A stretch of 64,000 nucleotides of DNA from Streptomyces bathyalis (GCF_015910445.1 NZ_CP048882.1:5019501-5083500); one strand, 5' to 3'; positions 36,659 through 45,130 are shown, counted from the first letter of the stretch. Numbers and translations: made by a program. The notes: a model not told the origin generated them from the sequence alone.

Positions 36659-37234
36659 TCAACCAGCCGAGCCCTCGCGGTCCGCGCGTGCCTTCCGCCA
36701 CTCGGGCGCGAGCACCGACCAGACCTCCATGTCGTGCCGGCGTCCCCGGTAGAGGTAGACGTCGCGGAGGACGCCTTCCTTCGTCATGCCGAGGCGGCGG
36801 GCCACCGCGATGCTCGGTTCGTTCCCGACCGAGACCACCCACTCCACGCGGTGGATGCCGCGCTCTTCCACGGCCCAGTCGATGATGACGCGCGCGGCCG
36901 CGGTGACCAGGCCTTTGCCCGCCGCTGACGGCTCCAGCCAGCAGCCCGCCTCCGCCGTGCCCTGGGCGACGTCCATCACCCGGAAGAGGACCCCGCCGAC
37001 CAGCGTTCGGTCCTTCCAGATGCCGTAGACGCGCCCCGTGTTGTTCGCGGTCTTCTCGGCGTATCCCTGAAGGTGTGCGCGGCTCGATTCCAGGTCCGTG
37101 ACGACGTCCGGCAGACCGATGTACTGCCCGATGAACTCCCGGCCCCGGTCCATGTGGCGCAGGAACTCCTCGGCGTGCGACGGTTCGAGCGGCCGCAGCT
37201 CGGCGTCGTCGATACCCAGCGGCACGGCGTACAT
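36659..37234 (-). CDS. GNAT N-acetyltransferase (RimJ/RimL type)
   Basis: A 191-residue acetyltransferase. It has the RimJ-like LRPLEPSHAEEFLRHM opening, AEAGCWLEPSAAGKGLVTAA, the acetyl-CoA-binding region, and GIHRVEWVVSVGNEPSIAVARRLG near the end. It probably acetylates an N-terminal or other amine; substrate unknown. GGAGGAACC directly before the ATG at 37234 fixes the start; a longer open frame upstream has no homology. Confidence 0.88.
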   Translation of the reverse strand: MYAVPLGIDDAELRPLEPSHAEEFLRHMDRGREFIGQYIGLPDVVTDLESSRAHLQGYAEKTANNTGRVYGIWKDRTLVGGVLFRVMDVAQGTAEAGCWLEPSAAGKGLVTAAARVIIDWAVEERGIHRVEWVVSVGNEPSIAVARRLGMTKEGVLRDVYLYRGRRHDMEVWSVLAPEWRKARADREGSAG

Positions 37235-37352
37235 GGTTCCTCCAAAATCGATGACGGGGGCGTCACGCAAGGTCGCGTTCTCACGGGCGCCGTTCGGGCG
37301 CTGCCAGGCCCGGACGGCTACCGCTTCCCCCGGACCCCGACCGGCGGGGCCG

Positions 37353-37808
37353 TCAGGGCTTGTACGTACGGAAAAGGGCCAGGGTTTCCGGGAGTTGGGA
37401 GTGGTGGGGCTTGGGCGGGTCACGCGGGGTGAACCAGCCCAGCGAGTCGAACTTGTGAGGCTCACCGATGGCCACGCGGGCGGGGTCGACCTGCACGGCG
37501 AAGACCACGGCCACCCAGTGCGAGAGGGGAGTACCGCGGAGGATGTTGCGGACGCCGATGGTCTCGATGGCGAGCGGAGGCGCCGAGTACTCCTCGCGGA
37601 CCTCACGGGTGACGGCCTCCTCGAACGTCTCGCCGTGTTCGAGCGCGCCCGCCCCGGTGTCCCACGTGCCCGGCTCGTCCCGCACGCCCGCGCTGCGACG
37701 GGCCAGCAGTACGCGGCCTGCGGCGTCGTGGCAGACGAAGACGCAGGAGACGGCCGGTGCCGTCAGGGCCCGGTCACGACCTGCCGCGGGCGTTGGTCTC
37801 GCGTTCAT
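37353..37808 (-). CDS. NUDIX hydrolase
   Basis: A 151-residue Nudix protein with box GALEHGETFEEAVTREVREE at residues ~53-72, the full GX5EX7REUXEE pattern that binds the metal. LDLGWFT-like text (FDSLGWFTPRDPP) follows. It hydrolyses a nucleoside diphosphate-linked compound that cannot be specified. It sits between the GNAT and HAD genes on the same strand, with gaps over 100 bp. Confidence 0.88.
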   Translation of the reverse strand: MNARPTPAAGRDRALTAPAVSCVFVCHDAAGRVLLARRSAGVRDEPGTWDTGAGALEHGETFEEAVTREVREEYSAPPLAIETIGVRNILRGTPLSHWVAVVFAVQVDPARVAIGEPHKFDSLGWFTPRDPPKPHHSQLPETLALFRTYKP

Positions 37809-37926
37809 GTCTCCTGCTCATCTGCGGGGCGGCCGCTTCCGGACGGGATGCGTTTCTCAGGGCCCGACGTGATGCGCTCTTTGGAAGCCCGCGCGTTGGT
37901 CTGCGAAATCCGACGTGACTCATCCA

Positions 37927-38619
37927 TCAGAAGTGGTTCGTCAACTCGCGGAACGTCCCCAGGTGCAGGACCTGTTCGTCGGTGTGGTCGAGTTCGTCGT
38001 GTTCCAGGACCCAGGTGTGCTGGTTGGGAATGAAGACGGCGTTCATGCCCGCCCGCCGTGCCGGGAGGATGTCCGACCTGGGGGAGTTGCCGATCATCCA
38101 GCTCGTGGCTGGCGTGAGTCCGTGCGTTTCGATGAGGCTGCGGTAGGTGGCGTCGTTCTTCTCCGGGACGATGCCGATCTCCCGGAAGTGATGAGCCAGT
38201 CGGGACATGTCGATCTTGCGCTGCTGCTCGTCCGGGTCGCCCTTGGTGAGCAGCAGAAGGTCGTGGCGGTCGCCGAGCGCGGTGAGCGTTTCGGCGACTC
38301 CCGGTATCAGCTCGACCTGGTGGTCGATGAGCGCCGCGGCCAGTTCCTTGATCTCCTCGAGCTCCTGGGCCGTCGTCGGCCTGCTGCGCAGCCGCTCCAC
38401 GCAGTCGGCGAGGCTGCGCAGCAGCGACTGGGTGCCGTATCCGTGCGTGACGGTGTTCGCCGCCTCGATGTCGTCGAGCACGGCGCGGAGTTGGAGCCGG
38501 TCGAGGGTGGGATGCGCCATCCAGTCCAGGAAGTCCTCGATGACGCGCTCGAAGAGGACGTTGTTCTCCCAGAGGGTGTCGTCCGCGTCGAAGACGAGTA
38601 CTTGGCGTTCGCGCCTCAA
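37927..38619 (-). CDS. HAD-family hydrolase
   Basis: A 230-residue haloacid dehalogenase-like hydrolase. Motif I is VFDADDTLW with the nucleophile and acid Asp pair, motif II is LLLTKGD, and motif IV is WMIGNSPRSDILPA. A helical cap (residues ~20-95) lies after motif I. Substrate unknown; likely a small phosphomonoester. The TTG at 38619 is chosen because GGGGAGG lies 7 bases before it, although the frame is open further upstream. Confidence 0.82.
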   Translation of the reverse strand: MRRERQVLVFDADDTLWENNVLFERVIEDFLDWMAHPTLDRLQLRAVLDDIEAANTVTHGYGTQSLLRSLADCVERLRSRPTTAQELEEIKELAAALIDHQVELIPGVAETLTALGDRHDLLLLTKGDPDEQQRKIDMSRLAHHFREIGIVPEKNDATYRSLIETHGLTPATSWMIGNSPRSDILPARRAGMNAVFIPNQHTWVLEHDELDHTDEQVLHLGTFRELTNHF

Positions 38620-38766
38620 TCTTGAACCTCCCCGAGTCCCGCTCCCTGGCCCGGACGGTAACGGGGCGGCTCGTCGGCCGCCAGGGGTTTTCGTGCCGGT
38701 CGGCACCGCCCCGTCCGCCCCGCCTCCCCGAACCCCTCGCATGCCGCCCGCACCGCCCTCTGCCGG

Positions 38767-38799
38767 TTAACGTCCATTAACGTTAACGTACGCTAACGT
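38767..38799. promoter_or_regulatory. TAACGT repeat array (operator candidate)
   Basis: Four copies of TAACGT start at 38768, 38778, 38784 and 38794, and the centre TTAACGTTAA (38777-38786) is a perfect palindrome. The array is strikingly AT-rich for this genome and ends 46 bases before the thioesterase ATG, in the 226-bp divergent interval to the HAD gene. Confidence 0.6.
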
Positions 38800-38845
38800 G
38801 CCACGTCGGCACACCGGCACACGGATCCGAGCGAGGGAGACGCCC

Positions 38846-39292
38846 ATGACCACCGATGCCGCCGGTCTGGAAGTGATGTACCGCGGGACCGTCTACCCCT
38901 GGCACTGCGACCAGATGGGCCACATGAACGTCATGTGGTACGTCGGGAAGTTCGACGAGGCCACCTGGCAGCTCTTCGCCAGCTTCGGCATCACGCCGCA
39001 GTATCTGCGGACCAGCGGCAGGGGCATGGTCGCCGTGGATCAACGCATCTCCTACCGGCGGGAGTTGCTGGCGGGCGACGTCATCGTGGTGCGTTCGGCA
39101 GTGCTCGAGGTGCGGGAGAAGGTGCTCCGCTTCTGCCACCGGATGGAGAACGCCGTCTCCGGTGAAGTGGCAGCTGTCACCGTGCTGACAGGCGTCCACT
39201 TCGACACGGAGCTGCGGCGCTCCTGCCCGTTCCCGGACGCCCAACTGGCAAGGGTGAAGGGCCTCGTGAGCGACTTCGACCCCGGCATCTGA
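38846..39292 (+). CDS. Acyl-CoA thioesterase (hot-dog fold, 4-HBT type)
   Basis: A 148-residue single hot-dog domain protein: YRGTVYPWHCDQMGHMNVMWY carries the 4-hydroxybenzoyl-CoA thioesterase pattern (catalytic-type Asp in DQMGHMN). It would hydrolyse an acyl- or aroyl-CoA. The ATG at 38846 has GCGAGGGAG upstream. It stands alone downstream of the TAACGT array, so it may be controlled by an unlinked regulator. Confidence 0.85.
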   Translation: MTTDAAGLEVMYRGTVYPWHCDQMGHMNVMWYVGKFDEATWQLFASFGITPQYLRTSGRGMVAVDQRISYRRELLAGDVIVVRSAVLEVREKVLRFCHRMENAVSGEVAAVTVLTGVHFDTELRRSCPFPDAQLARVKGLVSDFDPGI

Positions 39293-39349
39293 CGGCAGCC
39301 CCCTGGCGGGTCGGGCGGCAGGCTGACGGAACGCCCGCCGCTGCCACGT

Positions 39350-39386
39350 ACTTATCGCTTGCCGATAACATCGATAAACGATAAGT
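39350..39386. promoter_or_regulatory. CGATAA repeat array upstream of the DUF2975/HTH pair
   Basis: ACTTATCG (39350-39357) and CGATAAGT (39379-39386) form an 8-bp inverted repeat, with further CGATAA copies at 39363 and 39372 between them. It lies 84 bases before the DUF2975 gene and may be the operator of the HTH protein encoded downstream. Confidence 0.6.
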
Positions 39387-39469
39387 TGCGCGACCGGTAC
39401 CGCCACTGGCCGGTGCCCACACCCCCACGTTGCGCGCGGCCACCGCCGCGGCCCGAGTCGAGGACCGTC

Positions 39470-40198
39470 ATGGGCATATCCGAAGGAACAGGCAACAGAG
39501 AGCCCCGTCGCTTCGCGAGACACCGACTGATACGCGTGCTCGCCGGCTTGATGCTGTTTCTCGGACTGGCCGCGGCCGGCGGTGGCGTCGCGTATGCCAT
39601 CAACGGGGCAACGCAGGCGCAGGCCGACGTGACCGTGAACGTCAAGGCGCGCACCACGGAGGGGTTGAGGGTCGAGACGAGCGGCGGCGATTCGACGTCG
39701 AAGGCTCGGCTCGCAGAACCGTCCGGTGACGACAACAAGATCACGCTGGACGTCCCGGGGGCCGAGCAGGGGTCCCGGCTGGAGGCGGGTACGGATGCGC
39801 TCGAGCTGCGCGCGTGGGGATCCACGATCATGGAGCAGCTGTTGAGCCGCGGGGACTCCGCGATCCTCGGCCTCAGCTTCGGCGGTGGTGCTCTGCTGCT
39901 GCGCGGGCTGCTGCTCTCCATCGCCGAAGGCGAGCCGTTCCGGCGGGGGAATGCCGCCCGGATCGCGGGCATCGCCGCACTGACTGCGGCCGGGTCCTAC
40001 GGCGCAGCGCTGACCCCTGGCCTCGCCTCCGGCCTGGTACTCGAACGGGTCGGGCTGGACGGCCCCGGCAGCCCGATCACTCCCTCGGCCTTCCTGGCAC
40101 CCCTGCCGGCGCTGCTTGCCGCCCTGCTGCTCCTCGCGGTCGCCGAGGCGTTCCGCAGGGGAACCGAACTCGCCCAGGACGTCGACGGGTTGGTCTGA
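39470..40198 (+). CDS. DUF2975-like membrane protein
   Basis: A 242-residue protein with about four TM helices: one near residues 20-45, then an extracellular stretch of ~85 residues, then helices near 130-155, 165-190 and 205-232. The C-terminal FRRGTELAQDVDGLV is the recognisable end of DUF2975 proteins. They are usually paired with a small YozG-like HTH regulator, as here, three bases downstream. Function unknown. The ATG at 39470 is chosen because the TM domain follows it. Confidence 0.7.
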   Translation: MGISEGTGNREPRRFARHRLIRVLAGLMLFLGLAAAGGGVAYAINGATQAQADVTVNVKARTTEGLRVETSGGDSTSKARLAEPSGDDNKITLDVPGAEQGSRLEAGTDALELRAWGSTIMEQLLSRGDSAILGLSFGGGALLLRGLLLSIAEGEPFRRGNAARIAGIAALTAAGSYGAALTPGLASGLVLERVGLDGPGSPITPSAFLAPLPALLAALLLLAVAEAFRRGTELAQDVDGLV

Positions 40199-40200
40199 AC

Positions 40201-40443
40201 GTGGCGGTTCCCGCAGATCAGCACCGCGTCGCCTGCAATCTCGACCGGTTGCTCGCCGAACGTGGCATGACGCTCACCGAACTGGCGGACCGGGTCGGAG
40301 TGACCCTGGTCAATCTGTCGGTGCTGAAGAACGGCCGTGCCAAGGCTGTCAGGTTCTCCACCCTGACAGCGATATGCGACGTTCTGGACTGCACGCCGGG
40401 CGACGTGCTCACCGTCCTCCCGCCCGACGGCACGTCCGGATGA
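40201..40443 (+). CDS. Small HTH regulator (YozG/Cro-C1 type)
   Basis: An 80-residue DNA-binding protein: NLDRLLAERGMTLTELADRVGVTLVNLSVLKNGRAKAVRFSTL is a Cro/C1 helix-turn-helix, and ICDVLDCTPGDVL is the usual end. The GTG follows two bases after the DUF2975 stop, so the two are one unit. The CGATAA array upstream is a candidate binding site. Confidence 0.85.
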   Translation: MAVPADQHRVACNLDRLLAERGMTLTELADRVGVTLVNLSVLKNGRAKAVRFSTLTAICDVLDCTPGDVLTVLPPDGTSG

Positions 40444-40448
40444 GACCG

Positions 40449-40505
40449 GCCCAAACCGGCCCGCACCGGCCCGCACCGGACCGGCCCGCACCGGACCGGG
40501 CTGCC
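40449..40505. repeat. Short CCGGCCC / CCGCACCGGA tandem-like repeat
   Basis: About five imperfect copies of ACCGGCCCGC follow the HTH gene in the 129-bp gap before the convergent hydrolase gene. They could form alternative hairpins and act as a terminator. Confidence 0.5.
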
Positions 40506-40572
40506 ATGGACCGGCCGCAGCGGAACGACCGGCGCCCCGAACGATCCGGCGGCGACTGACGGTTGAGCCGGA

Positions 40573-41448
40573 TCACGCCGTCTCGGAGAGGAAGTCCCTC
40601 AGCAGGCGCGTGAGGGAGCCCGGGGCGTCGATCCAGGGGAAGTGACCCACGCCCTTGAGAGTGTGCAGACGCGCGTTCGGGAAGGACTCGGCCACCGCTT
40701 CACCCGCACGCATGCCCGTCACCGCGTCGAGGTCGCCGGTGACGACGAGGACGGGGGTCTCGACCTTGGTCAGCGCCTCCAGGACGGCCAGCCGCGACGG
40801 TTCGTCGATGCCCTGCCAGAAGCCCGCGCGCGGCACGGGGTTGAGCTGGTCGCTCTCGGATGCGGCGTGCGCGCGCTGCGGCGCGTCCCAGCGCCCGTAC
40901 GCCATGGGTGCGGCGCGCAGCAGCAGGTTGCGGACGTGGGTGAGGTCCGTGGCGTTCTCCAGGAGCCGCACGGCCTCGCGCGCCTCCTCCCACCAGGGAC
41001 CTTCCTCGGCTCGCGACGCGAAGATCTCCCGCGCGTCGTCGGGGAGTTCGCCCTGCAGGCGCGAACCGGGATTGAGCAGTACGAGATGGCTGAGACGACC
41101 GGGATGTGCGGCCGCATAGGTCTGGGCGGTGGCCGCCGCCGCGTCGTGCGCGAGAAGGGCGAACCGGTCGAATCCCAGCTCCCGGCGCAGGGCTTCGACG
41201 TCCTCGGCGAGGCGCGGGAAGGCGTACTCCTCCGGGTCGGCGGCGGCCGGTGAATCGCCCGTGCCGCGCGAGTCGGGGACGATCAGGCGCCGGTACGCGC
41301 TCAGTCCGCCGATGTCGCCGAGGTAGGCCGCGTCGCGGGCCGGACCTCCCGCGAGGCAGACCAGGGGAGGCCGGTCCCAACTGGTGGGGGCGTCGCCGAG
41401 GACGCGGTAGCTGAGTCGGGCCCCGTCGTACGAGGTGAAGTACGGCAT
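40573..41448 (-). CDS. Alpha/beta hydrolase with an aspartate at the nucleophile position
   Basis: A 291-residue alpha/beta hydrolase. LVCLAGGPARDAAYL is the oxyanion region, VPDSRGTGDS the strand-4 motif, and VVTGDLDAV plus VGHFPWID supply the acid and His. The nucleophile elbow reads LLAHDAAAAT: Asp (D102) replaces the Ser of GxSxG, as in epoxide hydrolases and haloalkane dehalogenases (GHDxG). Substrate is unknown, but an ester-forming Asp chemistry fits. The ATG of MPYFTSYDGARLSY is the start by homology. Confidence 0.8.
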   Translation of the reverse strand: MPYFTSYDGARLSYRVLGDAPTSWDRPPLVCLAGGPARDAAYLGDIGGLSAYRRLIVPDSRGTGDSPAAADPEEYAFPRLAEDVEALRRELGFDRFALLAHDAAAATAQTYAAAHPGRLSHLVLLNPGSRLQGELPDDAREIFASRAEEGPWWEEAREAVRLLENATDLTHVRNLLLRAAPMAYGRWDAPQRAHAASESDQLNPVPRAGFWQGIDEPSRLAVLEALTKVETPVLVVTGDLDAVTGMRAGEAVAESFPNARLHTLKGVGHFPWIDAPGSLTRLLRDFLSETA

Positions 41449-41629
41449 ACCCCTCAGCGTGCCCCAAGCAGGGGCGAACAGCCGTGACCGTCCGCCTCGG
41501 CTCAAGTTGTGGCTGGTCGCGGCGGTCCGGCGGTGCCCGGCAGGGCCGTCCGGCGGTGCCCGGGAGTTCGCCTTTCCGCCGGGCCGATGCGCGCCTTCGA
41601 GCAGGGGCCGGAACCGTCACCGGTCCTGG

Positions 41630-41799
41630 GCCCTGTCTGACAAATCCCGTCTGGGTTGCGACGCCTGGCATGCACGTTCGCTGCGTTGTCGTTCGTCGGT
41701 GCAGCCCGCTGCGCTCTCCTCCTCCGCCTTGCGACCGCACGCACCAGACACCGCAACCCACGTCCTGACGGACGTACGACGCTATTTGTCAGACAGGGC
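41630..41799. mobile_element. MITE-like element, copy 1
   Basis: A 170-bp element with perfect 16-bp terminal inverted repeats GCCCTGTCTGACAAAT and no coding capacity. It is nearly identical to the copy at 46201. The flanks are CTGG on the left and CTAG on the right, so the target was probably a YTAR-like 4-mer with one base changed. It lies between the hydrolase and MFS genes. Confidence 0.85.
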
Positions 41800-41873
41800 C
41801 TAGGGCGAACGGACGATGCCGTCAGCGACCACTGACAGGTGCCAATGTCCGTGGTGGCCCTTACCGTTCCCGT

Positions 41874-43448
41874 ATGACTGCATCTGGCGACGGCATCGGG
41901 GAGTCCGGAGGCGTGAAGGACCCCGCGCCTGTGAGGACCACCGCGCCGTTGTCGGACCTGCCGGTCCCCGTGCCCGCGCCGGCGCGGGCGGCCGGGTCCG
42001 CGGGGAGGCCGCGGTCGGAGAGCGTCCTCGGGCGTGGCTATCTGGCACTGACGCTCGGCATCGTCTCCGTCGTCTTTCTCATCGCCTTCGAAGCGACCGC
42101 CGTGGGAACGGCGATGCCCGTGGCCGCCGACGAGCTCGACGGTGTCTCCGTCTACGCCTTCGCCTTCTCCGCCCTGTTCACCACCTCCTTGCTCGGCATG
42201 GTCGTCTCCGGCCAGTGGAGCGACCGGAGCGGGCCCCTGCCACCACTGGCGTGGGGGATCGGCTCGTTCGCGGCGGGGCTCGTGCTGTCGGGGACGGCCG
42301 CGACGATGGGGATCTTCGTCGCGGGCCGCGCCGTGCAGGGCATCGGCGGGGGGCTCGTCATCGTGGCGCTGTACGTCACGGTCAGCCGCGCCTATCCGGA
42401 GCAGTTGCGGCCCACGGTCCTGGCGTGCTTCGCCGCGGCATGGGTGGTGCCTGCCGTCGTCGGGCCGCTGATCGCGGGTTCGGTGACGCAGCACCTCGGC
42501 TGGCGCTGGGTGTTCCTCGGCCTTCCCCTTCTCGTGGCGGTGCCGCTCGCCGTGATGCTGCCGGCGGTTCGGCGCGCGGCGTCGGGGCCGCCGCCGGGTG
42601 ATCCCGCTCCGGATGCGGCGGACCGCCCCGGTCAGGGTCCGGCGGGCCGCACGCGGCTGAAGTTCGCCGTGGCGCTGGCCGCCGGCGCGGGGCTGCTCCA
42701 GTACGCGGGGCAGGAGCTCACCCTGCTTGCGGTGCTTCCGGCGGTCGCGGGTGCCGCGCTGCTCGTACCGGCGGCGCTGCGGCTGCTTCCGCACGGCACG
42801 TACCGGGCGGCCCGGGGCCTGCCCGCGGTGGTGCTGCTGCGCGGCATCGCGGCGGGTGGATTCGTGGTGGCGGAGAGCTTCGTGCCGCTCATGCTGGTCA
42901 GCCAGCGTGGCCTGTCCGTCACGATGGCCGGGCTGGCGCTGGCGGCGGGCGGAGCGACGTGGGCGCTGGGCTCCTTCACGCAGTCGAGGCAGCGCCTCGG
43001 GCCCTACCGGGAGCGGCTGGCTCGGGGCGGGATGGTGCTGGTGACGGCGGGCGTGGCATATACGCCGGCGGCGCTGGCGGAGAGCGTGCCGGTGTGGACG
43101 CTGGCCGTCGCGATGGCCGTGGGCTGCTACGGCATGGGCCTGGTCATCTCGTCCACGAGCGTGCTGCTGCTGCAGCTGTCCGCTCCGGAGGAGGCGGGGA
43201 AGAACTCGGCGGCGCTGCAGATGTCCGACAGCCTCTCCAACGTGGTGCTGCTCGCGGTGACGGGGGCGGCGTTCGCGCTGTGCGGGGGCGGTTCGGTCAG
43301 CGTGGGCGCCGCCGGAAGCGGGAGCGGCAGCGCCGGGGCCGCAGCGGCGGAGGGCCGTCCGCTGGCGTTCGTCGCGGTCTACGCGATCGCCGCCCTGGTC
43401 TGCGCGCTGGGCGTCGCCGTCGCCGGGCGGCTCGGGGAGCGCACGTGA
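41874..43448 (+). CDS. MFS drug/metabolite exporter
   Basis: A 524-residue major facilitator of the DHA family. After a ~50-residue Pro-rich N-terminus come helices with VVFLIAFEATAVGTAMPVAA, SGQWSDRSG (motif A-like) and GRAVQGIGGGLVIVALYV (motif C-like GIGGG). About 14 helices are possible. Substrate unknown. The ATG is 75 bp past the MITE, so the element may lie in or just upstream of its promoter. The toxin-antitoxin operator starts right after its stop. Confidence 0.82.
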   Translation: MTASGDGIGESGGVKDPAPVRTTAPLSDLPVPVPAPARAAGSAGRPRSESVLGRGYLALTLGIVSVVFLIAFEATAVGTAMPVAADELDGVSVYAFAFSALFTTSLLGMVVSGQWSDRSGPLPPLAWGIGSFAAGLVLSGTAATMGIFVAGRAVQGIGGGLVIVALYVTVSRAYPEQLRPTVLACFAAAWVVPAVVGPLIAGSVTQHLGWRWVFLGLPLLVAVPLAVMLPAVRRAASGPPPGDPAPDAADRPGQGPAGRTRLKFAVALAAGAGLLQYAGQELTLLAVLPAVAGAALLVPAALRLLPHGTYRAARGLPAVVLLRGIAAGGFVVAESFVPLMLVSQRGLSVTMAGLALAAGGATWALGSFTQSRQRLGPYRERLARGGMVLVTAGVAYTPAALAESVPVWTLAVAMAVGCYGMGLVISSTSVLLLQLSAPEEAGKNSAALQMSDSLSNVVLLAVTGAAFALCGGGSVSVGAAGSGSGSAGAAAAEGRPLAFVAVYAIAALVCALGVAVAGRLGERT

Positions 43449-43449
43449 G

Positions 43450-43479
43450 TGGTACCAGTCTGGGGCTATAGCTGGTACC
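43450..43479. promoter_or_regulatory. Operator of the RHH-Doc toxin-antitoxin pair
   Basis: GGTACCAG (43451-43458) and CTGGTACC (43472-43479) form an 8-bp inverted repeat two helical turns apart, each half containing TGGTACC. It lies 9 bases before the antitoxin ATG with TATAGC between the arms, as expected for autorepression. Confidence 0.7.
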
Positions 43480-43487
43480 GTTTTCGT

Positions 43488-43691
43488 ATGGCTATGAATC
43501 TACGTCTGCCTGACGAGGTGCAGGAGAGTCTCAAACAGCGCGCTGAGGAAGAGGGCCGCAGCATGCACGCCATAGTGGTCCAGGCGGTGGAGCGCTATCT
43601 GGTGGAGGAAGCGGACCGTGCGACGGTTCGCAAGCTGGGGGCGAAGTACGCGACCAAGCATGCGGACCTGCTCCGGAGGCTAGGGGAGTAG
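43488..43691 (+). CDS. Ribbon-helix-helix antitoxin
   Basis: A 67-residue Arc/CopG-type protein: MNLRLPDEVQESLKQRAEEEGRS is the ribbon and first helix, HAIVVQAVERYLVEE the second helix, and the basic C-terminal part should bind the toxin. The ATG at 43488 follows the inverted-repeat operator closely; an open extension upstream runs through the operator and is rejected. The toxin gene starts 4 bases after its stop. Confidence 0.82.
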   Translation: MAMNLRLPDEVQESLKQRAEEEGRSMHAIVVQAVERYLVEEADRATVRKLGAKYATKHADLLRRLGE

Positions 43692-43695
43692 CCGG

Positions 43696-44079
43696 GTGAA
43701 GTACTTGACGGTGCAGGAGGCCCTGGACCTTGCACAGCTCGCCTGCTCCGAACAAGAGGTGTCCGTGCGGGACGTCGGTCTGCTCACCTCGGCGCTGCTT
43801 CGGCCGAAGTCGCAGATGTTCGGTATCGAGGCGTACCCGGATCTGTTCGAGAAGGCAGCTGCGCTGATGCACTCGCTCGTGCTGAACCACCCTCTGGTGG
43901 ATGGCAACAAGCGCCTGGCGTGGATGTGCACGGTGGTCTTCCTCGACGTCAACGGTATGGAGATGACCGATGTCGATCAGGGAGGCGCCTACGCGCTGGT
44001 GATGGATGTCGCGGCGGGTAAGACGGAGGACGTGGCAGTGATCGCGGATGCGCTGCGTTCCCTGCATGCCGGCACTTGA
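43696..44079 (+). CDS. Doc-type Fic-domain toxin
   Basis: A 127-residue Fic/Doc protein. The active-site motif HPLVDGNKRLAW has H65, D69, G70, N71, K72 and R73, fitting Doc kinases that phosphorylate EF-Tu. It starts YLTVQEALDLA like other Doc toxins. GTG start after AGGGGAG. It is paired with a RHH antitoxin rather than the Phd type of the phage P1 system. Confidence 0.87.
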   Translation: MKYLTVQEALDLAQLACSEQEVSVRDVGLLTSALLRPKSQMFGIEAYPDLFEKAAALMHSLVLNHPLVDGNKRLAWMCTVVFLDVNGMEMTDVDQGGAYALVMDVAAGKTEDVAVIADALRSLHAGT

Positions 44080-44208
44080 TGACCGTTCCGTGACGGGAGG
44101 TGGTGCCCGGACCGTGCCGAAGTCCCCGGGCGGCTCGGGGAGCGCACGCGAGCCGCGGGGGCTTGATCCCTTAGGAAGAGATGGGGGATGTTGCCCGGAT
44201 CCAAATTC

Positions 44209-44217
44209 CGCTTATGG
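44209..44217. promoter_or_regulatory. CGCTTATGG motif upstream of the LysR gene
   Basis: CGCTTATGG ends 8 bases before the LysR ATG. Its exact reverse complement CCATAAGCG lies upstream of the cysteine dioxygenase gene (46454-46462), suggesting a common binding site. Confidence 0.45.
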
Positions 44218-44224
44218 TTCTGGC

Positions 44225-45130
44225 ATGTTCGACTCGCGGCACATACGGACGTTCCACGAAGTGGTGCGGGCCGGTTCGTACTCGGCGGCCGCGCGGACGC
44301 TCGGCTACACACAGCCCGCCATCACGCAGCAGATGAAGGCTCTCGAACGGTCCGTCGGCACGCCGCTCTTCGTGCGCGTGGGGCGGCAGATGCGACTGAC
44401 CGAGGCGGGGGAGGCGCTGGAGCGCCACGCGGGCGTCATCCTCGACCGGATCGCGGCCGCGCAGCAGCAGATGTCGGCGATCACAGGACTGCGGGCCGGG
44501 CGGGTGCGGATGTGCGCGTTCCCGAGTGCCGGCGCGACGCTCGTACCGGAGGCGCTGGCGCGCCTGGCGTCCGAACACCCGGGAATACGGGTCGAGTTGC
44601 AGGAGGCGGAGCCTCCCGACTCGATGCGGCGCGTGGCGGACGGCGAGTGCGACATCACCCTCGCCTTCACCTATCCCGGCCTGCACGAGCAGGTGCCGGA
44701 CGAGCTGGTCGAGATCCCGCTCATGGAGGACCAGCTGACCGTGCTGCTGCCGACGGGGCACCGGATGGCGCGGCGCCGCGCGGTGAAGCTCTCCGAGCTG
44801 TCGGACGAGCGGTGGATCGCGGGCTGCCTGCGCTGCCGCGCCAACTTCCTGCATGAGTGTGCCGAGTTGGGCTTCGCGCCCGACGTCGCCTTCACCACCG
44901 ACGACATCCTCGTGGTGCAGAGCCTCGTCGCCGAGGGGCTCGGCATCGCGATGATGCCGGGGCTGGTGCTCTCCTTCCTCGTGCACCGCAAGGTCACCGG
45001 ACGGGCCCTGGACCCGGCGTCGCGGCGGCACGTGTCCGCCTACGTACTGCGCGAGCACCTCGACATCCCGACGACCGCGCTCGTACTGGACGAACTGAGG
45101 ACTGCTGCCGCGAACCGCGTCGGCTGCTAG
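44225..45130 (+). CDS. LysR-family regulator
   Basis: A 301-residue LysR protein. The winged HTH is in residues ~1-62 (IRTFHEVVRAGSYSAAARTLGYTQPAITQQMKALE in segments), and the effector domain follows, with FTTDDILVVQSLVAEGLGI. Length is normal. The last codon is directly followed by TAG from a CTAG target that also borders the IS481 element, so the natural C-terminus may have been a little different before insertion. The likely regulon is the cysteine dioxygenase and exporter genes beyond the insertion. Confidence 0.87.
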   Translation: MFDSRHIRTFHEVVRAGSYSAAARTLGYTQPAITQQMKALERSVGTPLFVRVGRQMRLTEAGEALERHAGVILDRIAAAQQQMSAITGLRAGRVRMCAFPSAGATLVPEALARLASEHPGIRVELQEAEPPDSMRRVADGECDITLAFTYPGLHEQVPDELVEIPLMEDQLTVLLPTGHRMARRRAVKLSELSDERWIAGCLRCRANFLHECAELGFAPDVAFTTDDILVVQSLVAEGLGIAMMPGLVLSFLVHRKVTGRALDPASRRHVSAYVLREHLDIPTTALVLDELRTAAANRVGC

